From the NCBI RefSeq assembly GCF_009389715.1, contig NC_052399.1, positions 4,480,938 to 4,544,937 on the forward strand: a DNA stretch of 64,000 bases, read 5' to 3'. The position numbers and the translations under genes are program-made. The stretch is from Phoenix dactylifera. Its lineage: Eukaryota; Streptophyta; Magnoliopsida; Arecales; Arecaceae. Shown here one piece after another: positions 25,140-35,034 of the stretch. Under the pieces are notes generated by a model. The model had not been told where the DNA came from. It did not search any database and worked only from the letters and a program-made list of their open reading frames with translations. Positions within the stretch are counted from its first letter, which is position 1. Each line of letters opens with the position of its first letter.

Positions 25140-25845
25140 CATGCTTGGCTGAGGGAAGTTAAACTTTGAAGAGGGAATAAAAATAAATGATTTTTATTTC
25201 ATCACTTTGGTTGGGAGGTATAACAGCTCAGGATCTTATCCAAAAAAGCTAGTCGGAAGGTATTATTTAGGTTGTCTGATTCTGTATAAGTACTCAAGAT
25301 TTATCAAGCAAATAATTAATGTGGGACGATACGCCCGCACAGCTCCTCACATATTCTCTCTATTTAATTCCTGATGCCCTCGTTAGGGCTAAGAGTTTAA
25401 ATCCATTCAAATCTAATCACAAGCACCATGATCGGTCTGTGGTTAGTCTTAATATATTCGTGCTGCAGTGTCCCTTAGTCCACATAGATTATGAGTCGGA
25501 TCTGCTCTGATACCATTTATAACAACCTAGGATTTTACCCGAAAAGACTAGCCAGAAGGTATTATTTGGATTCTTTAAATTATGTATAAGTATCCAAGAT
25601 CTACCTAACGAATAACTAATGTGGGACGACACACCCTCACAGGAGGAGGGCCATCCCCGTTCTGATTCCACGGAGGAATGAAAATGCCCCAATTCTTCAA
25701 AATCCACTTTCAACTCTTCCATAGTATTTCAATTCTATTCTGATTCTGGTTACAAACCAAACACATCGGGGGATATTGCCATTTTGATTCTTATTCAAAT
25801 ATTTCGATTCTGATCTTGATTCCGGTCGCGAACTAAACACGCCCT
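25140..25845. mobile_element. MITE (GGGCGTGTTTGG-end family), copy 2, interrupted by a TRIM
   Basis: The sequence runs from CATGCTTGGCTGAGG to GAACTAAACACGCCCTA, matching the 3356-3627 MITE read in the opposite direction, including the internal ATTCTGATTCTGGTTAC phrase. It is split by a small LTR element at 25219-25641. Without that insert the MITE is about 280 bp, the same as copy 1. Confidence 0.8.
25219..25641 (-). mobile_element. TRIM (small non-coding LTR element), fossil
   Basis: Two direct repeats of about 123-125 bp (25219-25341 and 25517-25641), both starting TATAAC and ending near CACA on the plus strand, flank about 175 bp of non-coding DNA. A primer-binding site complementary to initiator methionine tRNA, TGGTATCAGAGC on the minus strand, lies at 25504-25515 directly beside the right-hand repeat, which sets the orientation. 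GGAGG occurs directly at both borders (25214-25218 and 25642-25646) as a 5-bp target-site duplication. With no coding capacity it is a terminal-repeat retrotransposon in miniature. The visible divergence between its two LTRs indicates a fairly old insertion. Confidence 0.82.
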
Positions 25846-26267
25846 AATGCAGTGTGAAAGTGTCTCTGCTTAAATCTTCCTCACACCAAATATACCTTAG
25901 TCTTAGTTGAAAGATGGGAAGTGATAAGTAGATTGGTTGTAATCTCCATCAAGTTACAAGTGAAGGAAAACCACATAAGTTTATTTTAATCCATTCTATA
26001 TTTTGTCACTCATCCATTGGACCATGCTCGTGTTGCCCTGGAAATTTTAGGTGCTGCCCAACTTAAGAGGAATTAGTTAATTACTTTTCTAAATTTTATC
26101 CTATCAATTAGTTTGCATTGTACATCAATTTGAAGACAGATAATAAGAAGCAATGCCAATCGGCTTTCTCATCTTCGTTATTCAAGTTGATATATTTGTA
26201 TGTACTTTCTGAATATCCATAATTTTATTAATTTGTAATCACAAAATTCATATCTTCTTTGTCTCCA

Positions 26268-26950
26268 CCATCAGATACACTACAGTCGAAGTTCATCTTG
26301 AGATAGCTGGGGGTGGGGGCTCCCAAGAGACAAGGACAAATCTGGATGCTGTGAAAGCGGAGTTGGAGTCGCAAATGTCTCTAGCCATACAAGAAGAAGT
26401 TATTGTAATAGCCTTGCTGATCTCAGCAGCATGAAGAAGTGCTTTATCCGTTACGGTCCTCCGATGCACCCTTTTATTTTCAAAAATACGGAAATTTCTG
26501 TCAAGCCAAATAGGCACAAGTGATACCCCATTTTGTAGTGTTGGGTCTCCACAGAAAATCCTTCAGATATCATAGGAAGTCCTCTGTCGATACCACAGAC
26601 CGCGGCAAGCTTGAAGAAATCAGAGCCCTCCTCCAAATATCCACCGCCCGTGGGTAGCCAAGTAGAACATGACTGATGAACTTCTCCATGTCAGGACACC
26701 GCGCGCATGCTGTAGTAGTCCTCACACCCTTTCTAGCTAGTACGCTTCTAGTCGACAGACAACTCTATGCCACCTTTCAGATGAACAAGGCCATACGTAG
26801 ATAGACGCGCATTCTCCAAATCAAACCTCCATCGATCTGTCGAGACGTCCTTTCGTTGATCACAACATAAAAATCTTGAACGCATATCTTCGACCTCCCC
26901 ATTGTACTTTAGACTAACATGTCCACAATCTCCCGAATAGAAATACATAG
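26268..26950 (-). pseudogene. LINE remnant: zinc-knuckle and RNase H end of ORF2
   Basis: Read on the minus strand in more than one frame, this shows the typical end of a plant L1-type ORF2. There is a Cys/His-containing zf-RVT segment (ACARCPDMEKFISHVLLGYP, then RAVDIWRRALI), then IWLDRNFRIFENKRVH, then SWEPPPP and LKMNFDC at the start of an RNase H domain. The frame is broken several times, so it cannot be functional. It sits between duplication units A and B. The family call rests on motifs remembered from plant LINE reverse-transcriptase proteins. Confidence 0.8.
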
Positions 26951-27005
26951 TGCTAGAACTTTTTTTGGCCAGCTGCTCTCCAAAGGCTTGCCAAATAAAA
27001 TCTCA

Positions 27006-28137
27006 GATCTCTATTTTGGTGAGCAAAATTTGAATGATGTGTATCACAACACAAAACACATCACGTTCGAAAGAAAAAACCTAACTCGGCATTATTGTTA
27101 ATGAGAAAGAAAAAGTGAAAAAGAAAAAGAGATGGCGCACTAAAATAATGACCACACATGAAGGACAAAAGAGTTGGGATAAAATAATTGAACTGGCTTG
27201 CTTAGTGGTGGGTATAAGAATTAAACGTATATCTTATTTGCAATAATTCAAGTTGTGAGCACTTGGAGACTAGACAAATTGCGTGTGGGTCTCATTAGCA
27301 CGATTTAGTGGGTTATCACATGAGAGTTTACGATAATCTTATATTCTCACTATTGGAACAACTTGAAATTTCCTTAATAAATTTCTCGTTTACTAGCTTA
27401 ATATTAAGTGTCAGCAAGTCCTTGCTACTTGGCATCCGCTGGGGAGTCATCCTGCGTTCGAAAGGATAATATAAGCCCATTCTCAATTAAAGTTTTGCTG
27501 AAAATGTCAACATCTACACGCTTTTGCTGAGGAAAGTTGAACTCCGAAAAGAGAATGAAAGTAAGTGGCTTTCATTTCATTAGTTTGGTTGAGAGGAGTG
27601 CCATTCCTATTCTGATTTCAAAGAGAAATGGGAATGCCTCGATTTTTCAAAATTCACTTTCGATTCTTCCGTAGTATTTAAATTCTATTTTGATTTTAGT
27701 TACGAACCAAACAGATATTATCATTTTGATTCTCATTCAAATATTCTGATTTTGATTTTGATTCTATTCGAGAACTAAACACGCCCCTAATGCATTGTGA
27801 AAGCAGCTTTGCCTAAAGCTTCCTCTCACACCAAATATACCTTAACCTTAGTTGAAAGATGAGAAATGATAAAAAGATTGGTTGCAATCTTCTTTGTCAC
27901 TCATCCATCGGACCATGCTGGTGTTGCCATGGAAATTTTAGGTGATGCCCTACTTGAGAGAAATTAGCCGATTACTCTTTTAAATTTTATTCTATCATTT
28001 AGTTTGCATTGTACATCGATTCAAAGACAGATAATAAGAAAGCAATGCAAATCGGTTTGCTCATCTATGTTATTCAACTTGATATATTTGTATGTATTTT
28101 CTGAATATCTATAATTTTATTAATTTGTAATCACAAT
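27006..28137. repeat. Direct duplication, unit B
   Basis: This is the partner of unit A (24497-26246), in the same orientation. It lacks the TRIM and shows the uninterrupted site where that element sits in unit A. It also lacks about 150 bp that in unit A lies between two short similar words (ACATCTA followed by CATGCTT), and a further stretch after the MITE. Confidence 0.9.
27517..27787. mobile_element. MITE (GGGCGTGTTTGG-end family), copy 3
   Basis: The unit B copy of the same MITE runs from about CACGCTTTTGCTGAGG to GAACTAAACACGCCCCTA. It is uninterrupted and non-coding, and aligns with copy 2 once the nested TRIM is removed. Confidence 0.78.
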
Positions 28138-29877
28138 TTTTACGGTTAATCTTTTTTTCCCTTCATTAAAATTTTCATAAAATGGATGTCTTTAAATAAT
28201 GGATATTATTTTTCTATTCCAATGTAACAAAACCAATAATTATTATGTGTATTTTGATATACTGTTATCGTAAATTCAAAAAATATCATATGTTTGACTT
28301 ATTATTCGTGGGTATCAACTTGTCAAGCTATTATTTTATATAAAAAAAAAAGGTCTTGCGATTGGCTGCATGGTCGGAAGTCTGAAACCAAGCCTTTTGC
28401 CTTCAAAAAATCACTGAAATGGCTCCACATTGTACGTGTCACACTGTAGGATACGTAACTTATAGGATAACTACCAAAACTTTTTAGGACAACTTTCCTT
28501 TTTTTTTTTCAATCGAGAGAAATTTTTACAACTGGTATTTTAAAAAACCCTGCTTAATGCCTCCCTCGTTTCTGGCCTTGCAAACCGGGCTGACATTCTG
28601 CTGAGCGAAAGGAACCCTGAGCCGAATCCAGTTGGGCCAGTCCAGCCCATGAAAAGAATTAGTGGGCTATCATCGTCACATTCCAAGGCCCAACAAATTC
28701 GCCGGGCTCGATGTTCCGTGTAATGTTATCTGAGAAAACTCGGAGAAGGCAAAACCGTTACTACTTGGTCTCAGAAACTTTTTTTTTTCCTTTTCGGTAA
28801 TAGAATTCTTAAAACTTTTGTGAGCTAAAACCTTTTTTTTCTTTTAATCGAATGGGTTGAGCTGGTTTGCCACTCTAATGTTCGAAATCATTTGAAGATC
28901 CCTGGATTTGCTGAATTGGAGAGGGTCACTAATCAACTTCTAGTTTATATGGCTCCACCCTGTTGCTGTCTAAGATCGGCTTGATCTAGGCACCGAGTAA
29001 AGAAGGATGTTGAAGGATTTGGCTGTGAGCTGGTCGGCCTGTACGAAGCTGCAGTCCGTTTGGGGTCGCGCCGAGGAACTATGGTTGCATTCGGAATTTT
29101 GGTCCGTAATTGAGCTCCGATCTGAAATAACAAAGATAAAAAAAAGTCCTCTTTATTGGAGAGTGTTCGGCGAGAAACCCTTCGATACCTAGGTTAGGAT
29201 GATACTCAGAGAACATAGAAGGTTTTTGGGAGTGACAGCACAATGGTCTATCAAAATACCAGAGCACTTACCTAGAAGGTCCCACTAAAAGTGGATTGTA
29301 TAGGTAAGGGCCAGCGCTTGCAACCAAAGAATTCAGGTATGTGAGTATGCTGTGATTGGTAGGCTACCACACGTTCCGAGAATTTTGCGTGAGAATTTCG
29401 ATTCCCAATTGTGGTTTTGGAAATCGTCCAAGATCACGTTCGAGGTATTGCTAGTTGTGGAGGATTTTGAAATTCGAAAAGCCACCGACACGTTTCTTAG
29501 ACTTGCCATATATGGCCGATCTTGGTTAGCAATCTAGAAGCTTCATGGAAAATTTTGGTTGCACATCACACCCAATTAAAGGTGTGCTTCTTCTGTGGAG
29601 ACGGTGGCCTTGTCCGACCCCTCTAGATCACTTCGGTTACGATGTCGAGACCTTACCACTTCCACTGCAACACGGCTCCTCTTTCACCAGCTTTCCGAGG
29701 ATTGTCCATCACGTGATATGATGTTCCTCCCTTCTTGATGGTTGGATTGTAGTCCCCACCATCCCACTCAATTTGAATGCCGAAGCAAGCCTATTTGGTC
29801 GTGGTTAGGGCAGCCCGCTCAGGCCCAAAATCTTTTGGACAGGCTAGAGCCAAAAGTTTTAGTTCCGAGATCATTTT
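28138..29877. other. Intergenic, unidentified repeat-like DNA
   Basis: No gene is recognised. About 28970-29300 has a more even base composition than its AT-rich neighbours and looks like degenerate repeat sequence, but I could not assign it to a family. Confidence 0.45.
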
Positions 29878-30036
29878 TTTAGTGCTTATTTGGATATTTT
29901 TATAGAATTGAGCTAAAAATTATCGGGCTTGTAGACCCATCTAGCTTTCATGTTCTAAACAACCTATTCAAACCTAGCCTAGAACCTAGCGTTTGGGCTA
30001 ATTCTATAGAAATACCTAAACAAGTCTTTAATAGGA
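29878..30036. mobile_element. Small MITE-like inverted-repeat element
   Basis: The left end, about TTATTTGGATATTTTTATAG, is mirrored at the right end by CTATAGAAATACCTAAACAA, giving imperfect inverted ends of about 25-30 bp around a 150-bp non-coding body. Similar words (GAATTCTACAGAATTTT, AGCTAAATAGGCCCTAAA) recur near 52870-52965. No clear target-site duplication was found. Confidence 0.5.
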
Positions 30037-30259
30037 TTATTTTGCCCAAGCCCGGGCTGCCCTTTTTTTTTCAAAAAAAAAAAATTATATTATTAGTTTA
30101 TGTTTGATGTATTTGTAGATTTAATTAACAATTTTTATTGATAAACACATTTAATGGGACAATAGCCATTAGATTGTTGCCAATATTTAATTATTCTTAT
30201 TTATCTTTTTTCTCTGTAAAACTATTTTTAAATAATGTTTTATATTTTAACAAGATTTA

Positions 30260-31060
30260 ATAAAACCGATCATTAAGCCCAAAAGTCGGGCCGTGCTTGG
30301 ACTTGGAAGATAGGCCCCAAAGCTGTGCCGCGCTGAACCAAGGCTGGAGTCAATTGTGTTGGATCTTTGGATAGAGCCTGATCCGATTCCGAGCCCCGTC
30401 CATGAACAGGTCTAACTGAGTCCGCGAGGTGGCCTCCTGCCCACCTGTGGACCTTCGCTGGTCCCTCAGCCCAATATGGAAAGGGCCGGGTCCTCTCGCC
30501 TATTGGACCGAGAGTGGGCTCTCCCACCCGATGTCTCTCGAGACTGCAAAGGCTACCACGCAGGGGTAGGGGTTGTATCTTTCACGAGGAAAAAGGATTC
30601 ATCTTCCTTCGCGCGAATCCACCGGCGGATCGCGCAATCTTCTCTTCGAGAGCTGTGCACGTTGATGAACGAGGAGTGTGGAGCGCTTTGAGAGCCGTGT
30701 GGAGAGCGATGGAACCGACAACATCGCGAAAGAAGATCCATCGTACTTTACAACCCGAACCACCCGCCGACCGCATCCATAAAGACGAAAAAAAAATCTC
30801 TGCCGCCGCCGTGGAAACTGAGAAACGGACTTCGGATTGGCTGGTGATCAAATGGTGGCTAATGCTAAGAAGCAGAGGAACGAGTCCGAGCGAGCCAAGA
30901 CCGAGGTTAACGAAGGCAACCAAGGAGAAGACCGATGCTGCTGCACCTGCTGTGGAAGAGGAGGACTTCCTTCTAAGGTTCCTGTCTCCGGAGGCGCTCC
31001 TGCAACAGGGGAGAAGATGTAGACTTCGCCTCAACCTGCATTAGTATGCTCAGGCCTTGA
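30260..31060. other. GC-rich block with several open frames, unidentified
   Basis: This stands out as GC-rich against the surrounding AT-rich DNA. It holds a 176-codon open frame on the plus strand (30514-31044) and a 150-codon frame on the minus strand (30582-31034). Neither has recognisable motifs, a clear start context or a signal sequence. A short plus-strand stretch reads KKQRNESERAKTEV, rich in charged residues, and the overlapping frame gives TKEKTDAAAPAVEEEDFLL. It could be a decayed gene 5' end, a captured gene fragment, or the 5' part of the LINE remnant downstream. Confidence 0.35.
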
Positions 31061-31359
31061 CCTTCGCCTTGGTATGGTTATCTACCAAGGTATTATGTTT
31101 GTTCTAGTGTGGCTTTTTGTTAGTTTGGGTTTAGTTATGCTTTTCTCAGATTGTCATCAATCAAAGACCCATTACTTTTGTCGCCTCTATCTTCTGTTTG
31201 TTAGCTTGGATGGTTTCTTTACCGTGCCCACATACTAATTACTTAAGGGCTGGGTATGCCTCCTAAACGCCAGGCTGCTAGATGCCTAATTAATCCTCTC
31301 TTCAAAGTGTGATATTATTGCCTGGCAAGAGTGAAAGCTAACCATGGCATCCCCATCCC

Positions 31360-31930
31360 TTCCCAGACTGATTGGTGGTTTTGAAATGGACAGCTAGGTT
31401 TGTCTTGGATTCTATAGGATCTGCAGGGGGCGGGCTTAAGGTTGGTTGGGACAGTAAAAAGTTTTAGATGGTTATCTTCAGAAGTGAATACCCTCTCTAC
31501 TGCAGTGCGGTTGGAGGAAGTTGCATCCAAGCTGCATTCACCTTTTTCTACTGTTTATGGGCCAAATGATAGACAGCTCGGACATTCTTTCTGCGCAGAA
31601 TTAACAACCGTTAGACTGAGATTTCCAGGTCCTTGGGTTGTTGATGGTGATGTTGATGTCACAAGAAGAAAGAGAGACGAGGCAGCTCAGAGGACAGTCG
31701 GGACACTCTACTCTGGAGCTTGCTGATTTTATTAGAAAACTTGGACTCCATCAATTAGAATCTAAAAAGGAAGGCTTCATAACAGCGAAACTCCTCTAGC
31801 TTGATTTCTGATCTCCAGTGAATCAGAAGCTTCCTTCCCTCTCTCCTACCAAAAAGCTTTTGATCGGTTCATGCTAGAATCATGTTCCAAACAGGCTATA
31901 CTCAAACACAGAGTAACCCAATGTTTAGTT
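31360..31930 (+). pseudogene. LINE remnant: endonuclease part of ORF2
   Basis: On the plus strand one frame (about 31442-31726) reads VYGPND, then TVRLRFPGPWVVDGDVDVTR. A second frame continues with LADFIRKLGLHQLESKK. This is the layout of the apurinic-endonuclease domain of plant L1-type LINEs (family pattern VYGP, then PW..GGDFN, then DF....L.DL). The frame shifts and stops make it non-functional. No reverse-transcriptase part follows, so the copy is truncated. Confidence 0.75.
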
Positions 31931-32649
31931 CCATATTAATTATTTGCTGGATAGATTTTGGATACTTGTACAATATTAATAAATTTAAATAATATATTTC
32001 GGTTGGCTATTTTAGGTGAGATCCTCAGTTGTTACAGCCCTATCAAACCAAATACTTCAAGTTTGAGAATCAATGGACGAGAGAACCTAAATTTTTGAGG
32101 CTATGCTAGAAATTACTGAAAATTATTTGATGGTGGGGGGACATTATGTGCATTGGATCTCTCTAATCTTCTCTCTCCCAGAACCAAACTTGAAAGAGTA
32201 GGCGGCTGAAATAAGAAGGCAGAACACCACTCAAACAAAAAACAGGGAGGCAGAATAATGCTTCTATGATCGAATTTCTCAGCACCACTCATAAAAAAGT
32301 AAGAGGTGCTAGCACTGGATGATTAAAATAGAGAGAAAAGAAGATGCATTTGCTGAAACACTGAGCTCGGATACAATGGCTCGAGGAAGGAGACCTCGAC
32401 ACTGATTTCTTTCATAGGACAACAAGCAATTACAAGCATAGAAACCATTATAGCATCGACATGAGAGAATGGTAATGAGATCACCAACCACGAAGATATT
32501 AAAGCAATTTCTTAAAAGTTCCGTGGTCGACTTGTTTGGCCACTCATCTTCTCCGACTATGGAGATTAACTGTGTTGAGGAACATCAGAGGAATAACAGT
32601 TTCATGTTGTATAGGTTAAGCATTTTTATGGTGCGTATATACTCTTAAG
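31931..32649. other. Intergenic, no gene recognised
   Basis: This is AT-rich sequence with no coding signal. Words near 32045 and 32180 (CAAACCAAATACTTCAAG, CCAAACTTGAAAGAG) resemble the edges of small elements, but a convincing pair of ends was not found. Confidence 0.5.
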
Positions 32650-32880
32650 TATATTCATCTTCTCTTAGATTTTTGCATAAAAACTTTTTTAAATATTAAA
32701 ATTTGCATGAATACTCTCCTAAATCAATATTTACGTGCATGCCTTCACTAAATATTATTTTTGTATGAATACTTTTAACATAAGAATTTAACTGATATAA
32801 TTAAGCAAAATCACATCTTTTTAACTAAAAATTAATTCAAATTATTAAATTATATTTCTATCCTTGAAGCGGGTAACAGG
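32650..32880. mobile_element. AT-rich foldback family, partial copy
   Basis: Phrases such as TTTTGCATAAAAACTTTTTT, AATTTGCATGAATACTCTCC and TTTGTATGAATACTTTTAAC match one arm of the better copies at 53670-54085 and 55203-55636. Only part of the element is recognisable and the opposite arm is missing or too diverged. It is non-coding. Confidence 0.55.
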
Positions 32881-33794
32881 TTTATGGATCTCGTTGAAAA
32901 CTAATATCTCTATCTCCTATAAGAATTTTTTTGATCTTTCTTGATTCCTCTTTTTTCCTTCTTCGTTTAAAGTCAAAATCATTTTCTTGACTCCCTTGTC
33001 TACCATAGGCAGTACTTCTCCCTGTCTTCCATTTGTCCGAGTTCTCACCATCAGAATCTGAGTCCCTCTCTTACTGTCGAAGTTCTTTCTTCATTGTATT
33101 CTTTTTTATATGAAGATAGTCAAGTTCTACTTTTAGCTTTATAAATTATTTAAAGAACGGTGTTACGAGAGATTTGTAACATTTACCTTTTAATGTATGA
33201 GATTTGTAATAATTATTTCTTAGAGCTGGAAAATTTCTTGTGTACAGGCTGGTGACTGATTTAAAATTGTTGTAACAAGATGAACCTCATACATTAGATC
33301 TTTTTTTCTTTTAGAAAATGAAGCTCTAAAAAAAATAGCTTAAGATATACAACATAAGGGGTGGTCTTTTATTAGATGGTTACAGAGGTTGTTAGTAAAT
33401 CTAAAAGATTCCGTGATCCTTCAATAATTTTGCTTGAAGATAATTGATATTGTTTTTCCACTTACGAGCATATTAGCAGTAAGAAAGCTTGATTGTTGCA
33501 ATGTATCGTATGCCTTTAAGGAATTCTAATCACTTTCTATATTCTAATACATGCCTTCATAAGTTCATATATATATTTATAACAATAAATAGTATGAGCT
33601 ATGATTCGATGAAATAAGATATAGTGGTTATAATAAATAAAGAAGAACAAAGCAAAATAATCTCAGCGAGGAAACTTCTATAATTTTTTGGGTTATCTAA
33701 TTGTTAAGTCAATATTTTTATAGAAAATATTGAGGAGCAGGCACTAGATTAAAAATCGAGTGCCAAAACAAGTTGAATTGATAAAAATAAAATT

Positions 33795-34240
33795 AACTTT
33801 TTTTTGCATACAAATCTTTCTAAATATATAAAATTGTATGAACATCCTTATAAAGTTGCTATTTGCATGCATATCTTTCTAATATTTTTTTTTTTTACAT
33901 GTCTACCTATTAAATATATTTTAATTATTTTTAATTTATGAAATTTTTCCGTCAAGCCCTGATTAATGAATCTATAAAATCTCTCAAATTGAATCTGACT
34001 AAATGCAGGTATTGTGTACATTCCCTCATTCCCATTCCGGAGCATCTTAATCTTAAGTTTCCTGTTTATCAAAAAAATCCCATTATTGTTTCACTATTTT
34101 TAAGCTGCTAATTTTTTAACGTTAGATGGTGCATGTGTAAGAAAAAAAAAAAAAGCATATAAAATAAATATTTTATAAAAAATATACATATAAATATTAA
34201 TTATAGAAAGATATTAATATAAAATTTATATATTATATTC
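33795..34240. mobile_element. AT-rich foldback family, diverged copy
   Basis: The left arm (33797-33905) has TTTTTTGCATACAAATCTTT and TTTGCATGCATATCTTTC. The internal word TTTTTTAACGTTAGATGGTG at about 34100 is the reverse complement of the CACCATCTAACGCCGTTAAA word in the 53670 copy, and an arm-like AT-rich stretch follows to 34240. The element is therefore present in inverted orientation and is looser than the two copies near 54-55 kb. Confidence 0.55.
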
Positions 34241-34279
34241 CTTATAAGACATATAATATGTACGCTATAATTGATATTT

Positions 34280-35034
34280 TTCTCCAAGACGGGAGGAATC
34301 GATGCCATCGATTGCGGAGAAATCATACCTCTCCCTGCGACGGCGGGAGAGATGCAAAGTGGGTCCTGGAGGTCGTGTTGGTAATTACGTAGCCCTCTTG
34401 AGAATCGAAGAATGGCAGCGACCCGGGTTAGGTTTCGGGAGAGAGAGCGCGTTCGATTCTTGTCTTCTCCCCTTCCTTCGGAAAGGTCCGCTTTCGATGC
34501 AGCGGCTTCCTTCGTTCTTGATCCTTTTCTTCGTTGGGTATAAAAAGGAAATCCAAGATTGACGAATTTTGCCTAAATTCGTGAACGAGGGATTTCGAGG
34601 ACAGACAACCTTCAATTAGGACATCTTTCTTTCCAAAGGTTTGTTCTTCTTGATACCGCGATTTATGGTTGTTATTTATGTATGCCTAGGGGGCAAAAAA
34701 AAAAAATCATGGATAAAGGTAGGATTTTGATTTGTTTTCGTTGTTTTGTCCAGGACTGACTGTGTGGTTTGGGTTTGCCAAGAGAGAGAAGCCCTTGATT
34801 CGGGTCTTCTCTCTTTCAAAGGTTAGTTTCTTGATACAGCGATTCTGAAATTTTTCTTTGGTCATTCGTTAGGCGGGGAAACAAAAATCCAAGATTGCTG
34901 AATGTTGGGTAAATTTTATGTCGTGGTTGTTGCAGTCTCCATGAGTGCTAGTGTGGTTTCTTGGATGGCATAATACGTTCGAATTCTTTGTTTTGGATGC
35001 TTTGTGCTTGCTCTTTTGTGGAAGAAGATAAAAA
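34280..35034 (+). promoter_or_regulatory. Probable promoter and 5' leader of the TMEM128-like gene
   Basis: Base composition rises sharply here relative to the AT-rich DNA before it. Two similar segments (about 34612-34668 and 34806-34855) both contain a CTTTC..AAAGGTTTG or AAAGGTTAG word followed by TTCTTGATAC.GCGATT, resembling duplicated splice donors of a 5' UTR intron. The transcription start and any leader intron are not proven. Confidence 0.45.

Larger units (their letters stand above)
24497..26246. repeat. Direct duplication, unit A
   Basis: Unit A and unit B (27006-28137) are clearly alignable in the same orientation from the word GATCTCT to AATTTGTAATCACAA. They diverge by scattered substitutions and indels. 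Unit A is longer because it holds a nested TRIM (25219-25641), about 150 bp near 24990-25139 that unit B lacks, and a few smaller insertions. Both units include a MITE of the GGGCGTGTTTGG-end family. No coding sequence is evident. Confidence 0.9.

Noticed and set aside
30582-31034. 150-codon minus-strand frame as a membrane protein gene
   Set aside because: The hydrophobic run is antisense to an alanine/lysine/glutamate-rich stretch; no start context or homolog recognised. Kept only as an unidentified GC-rich block.
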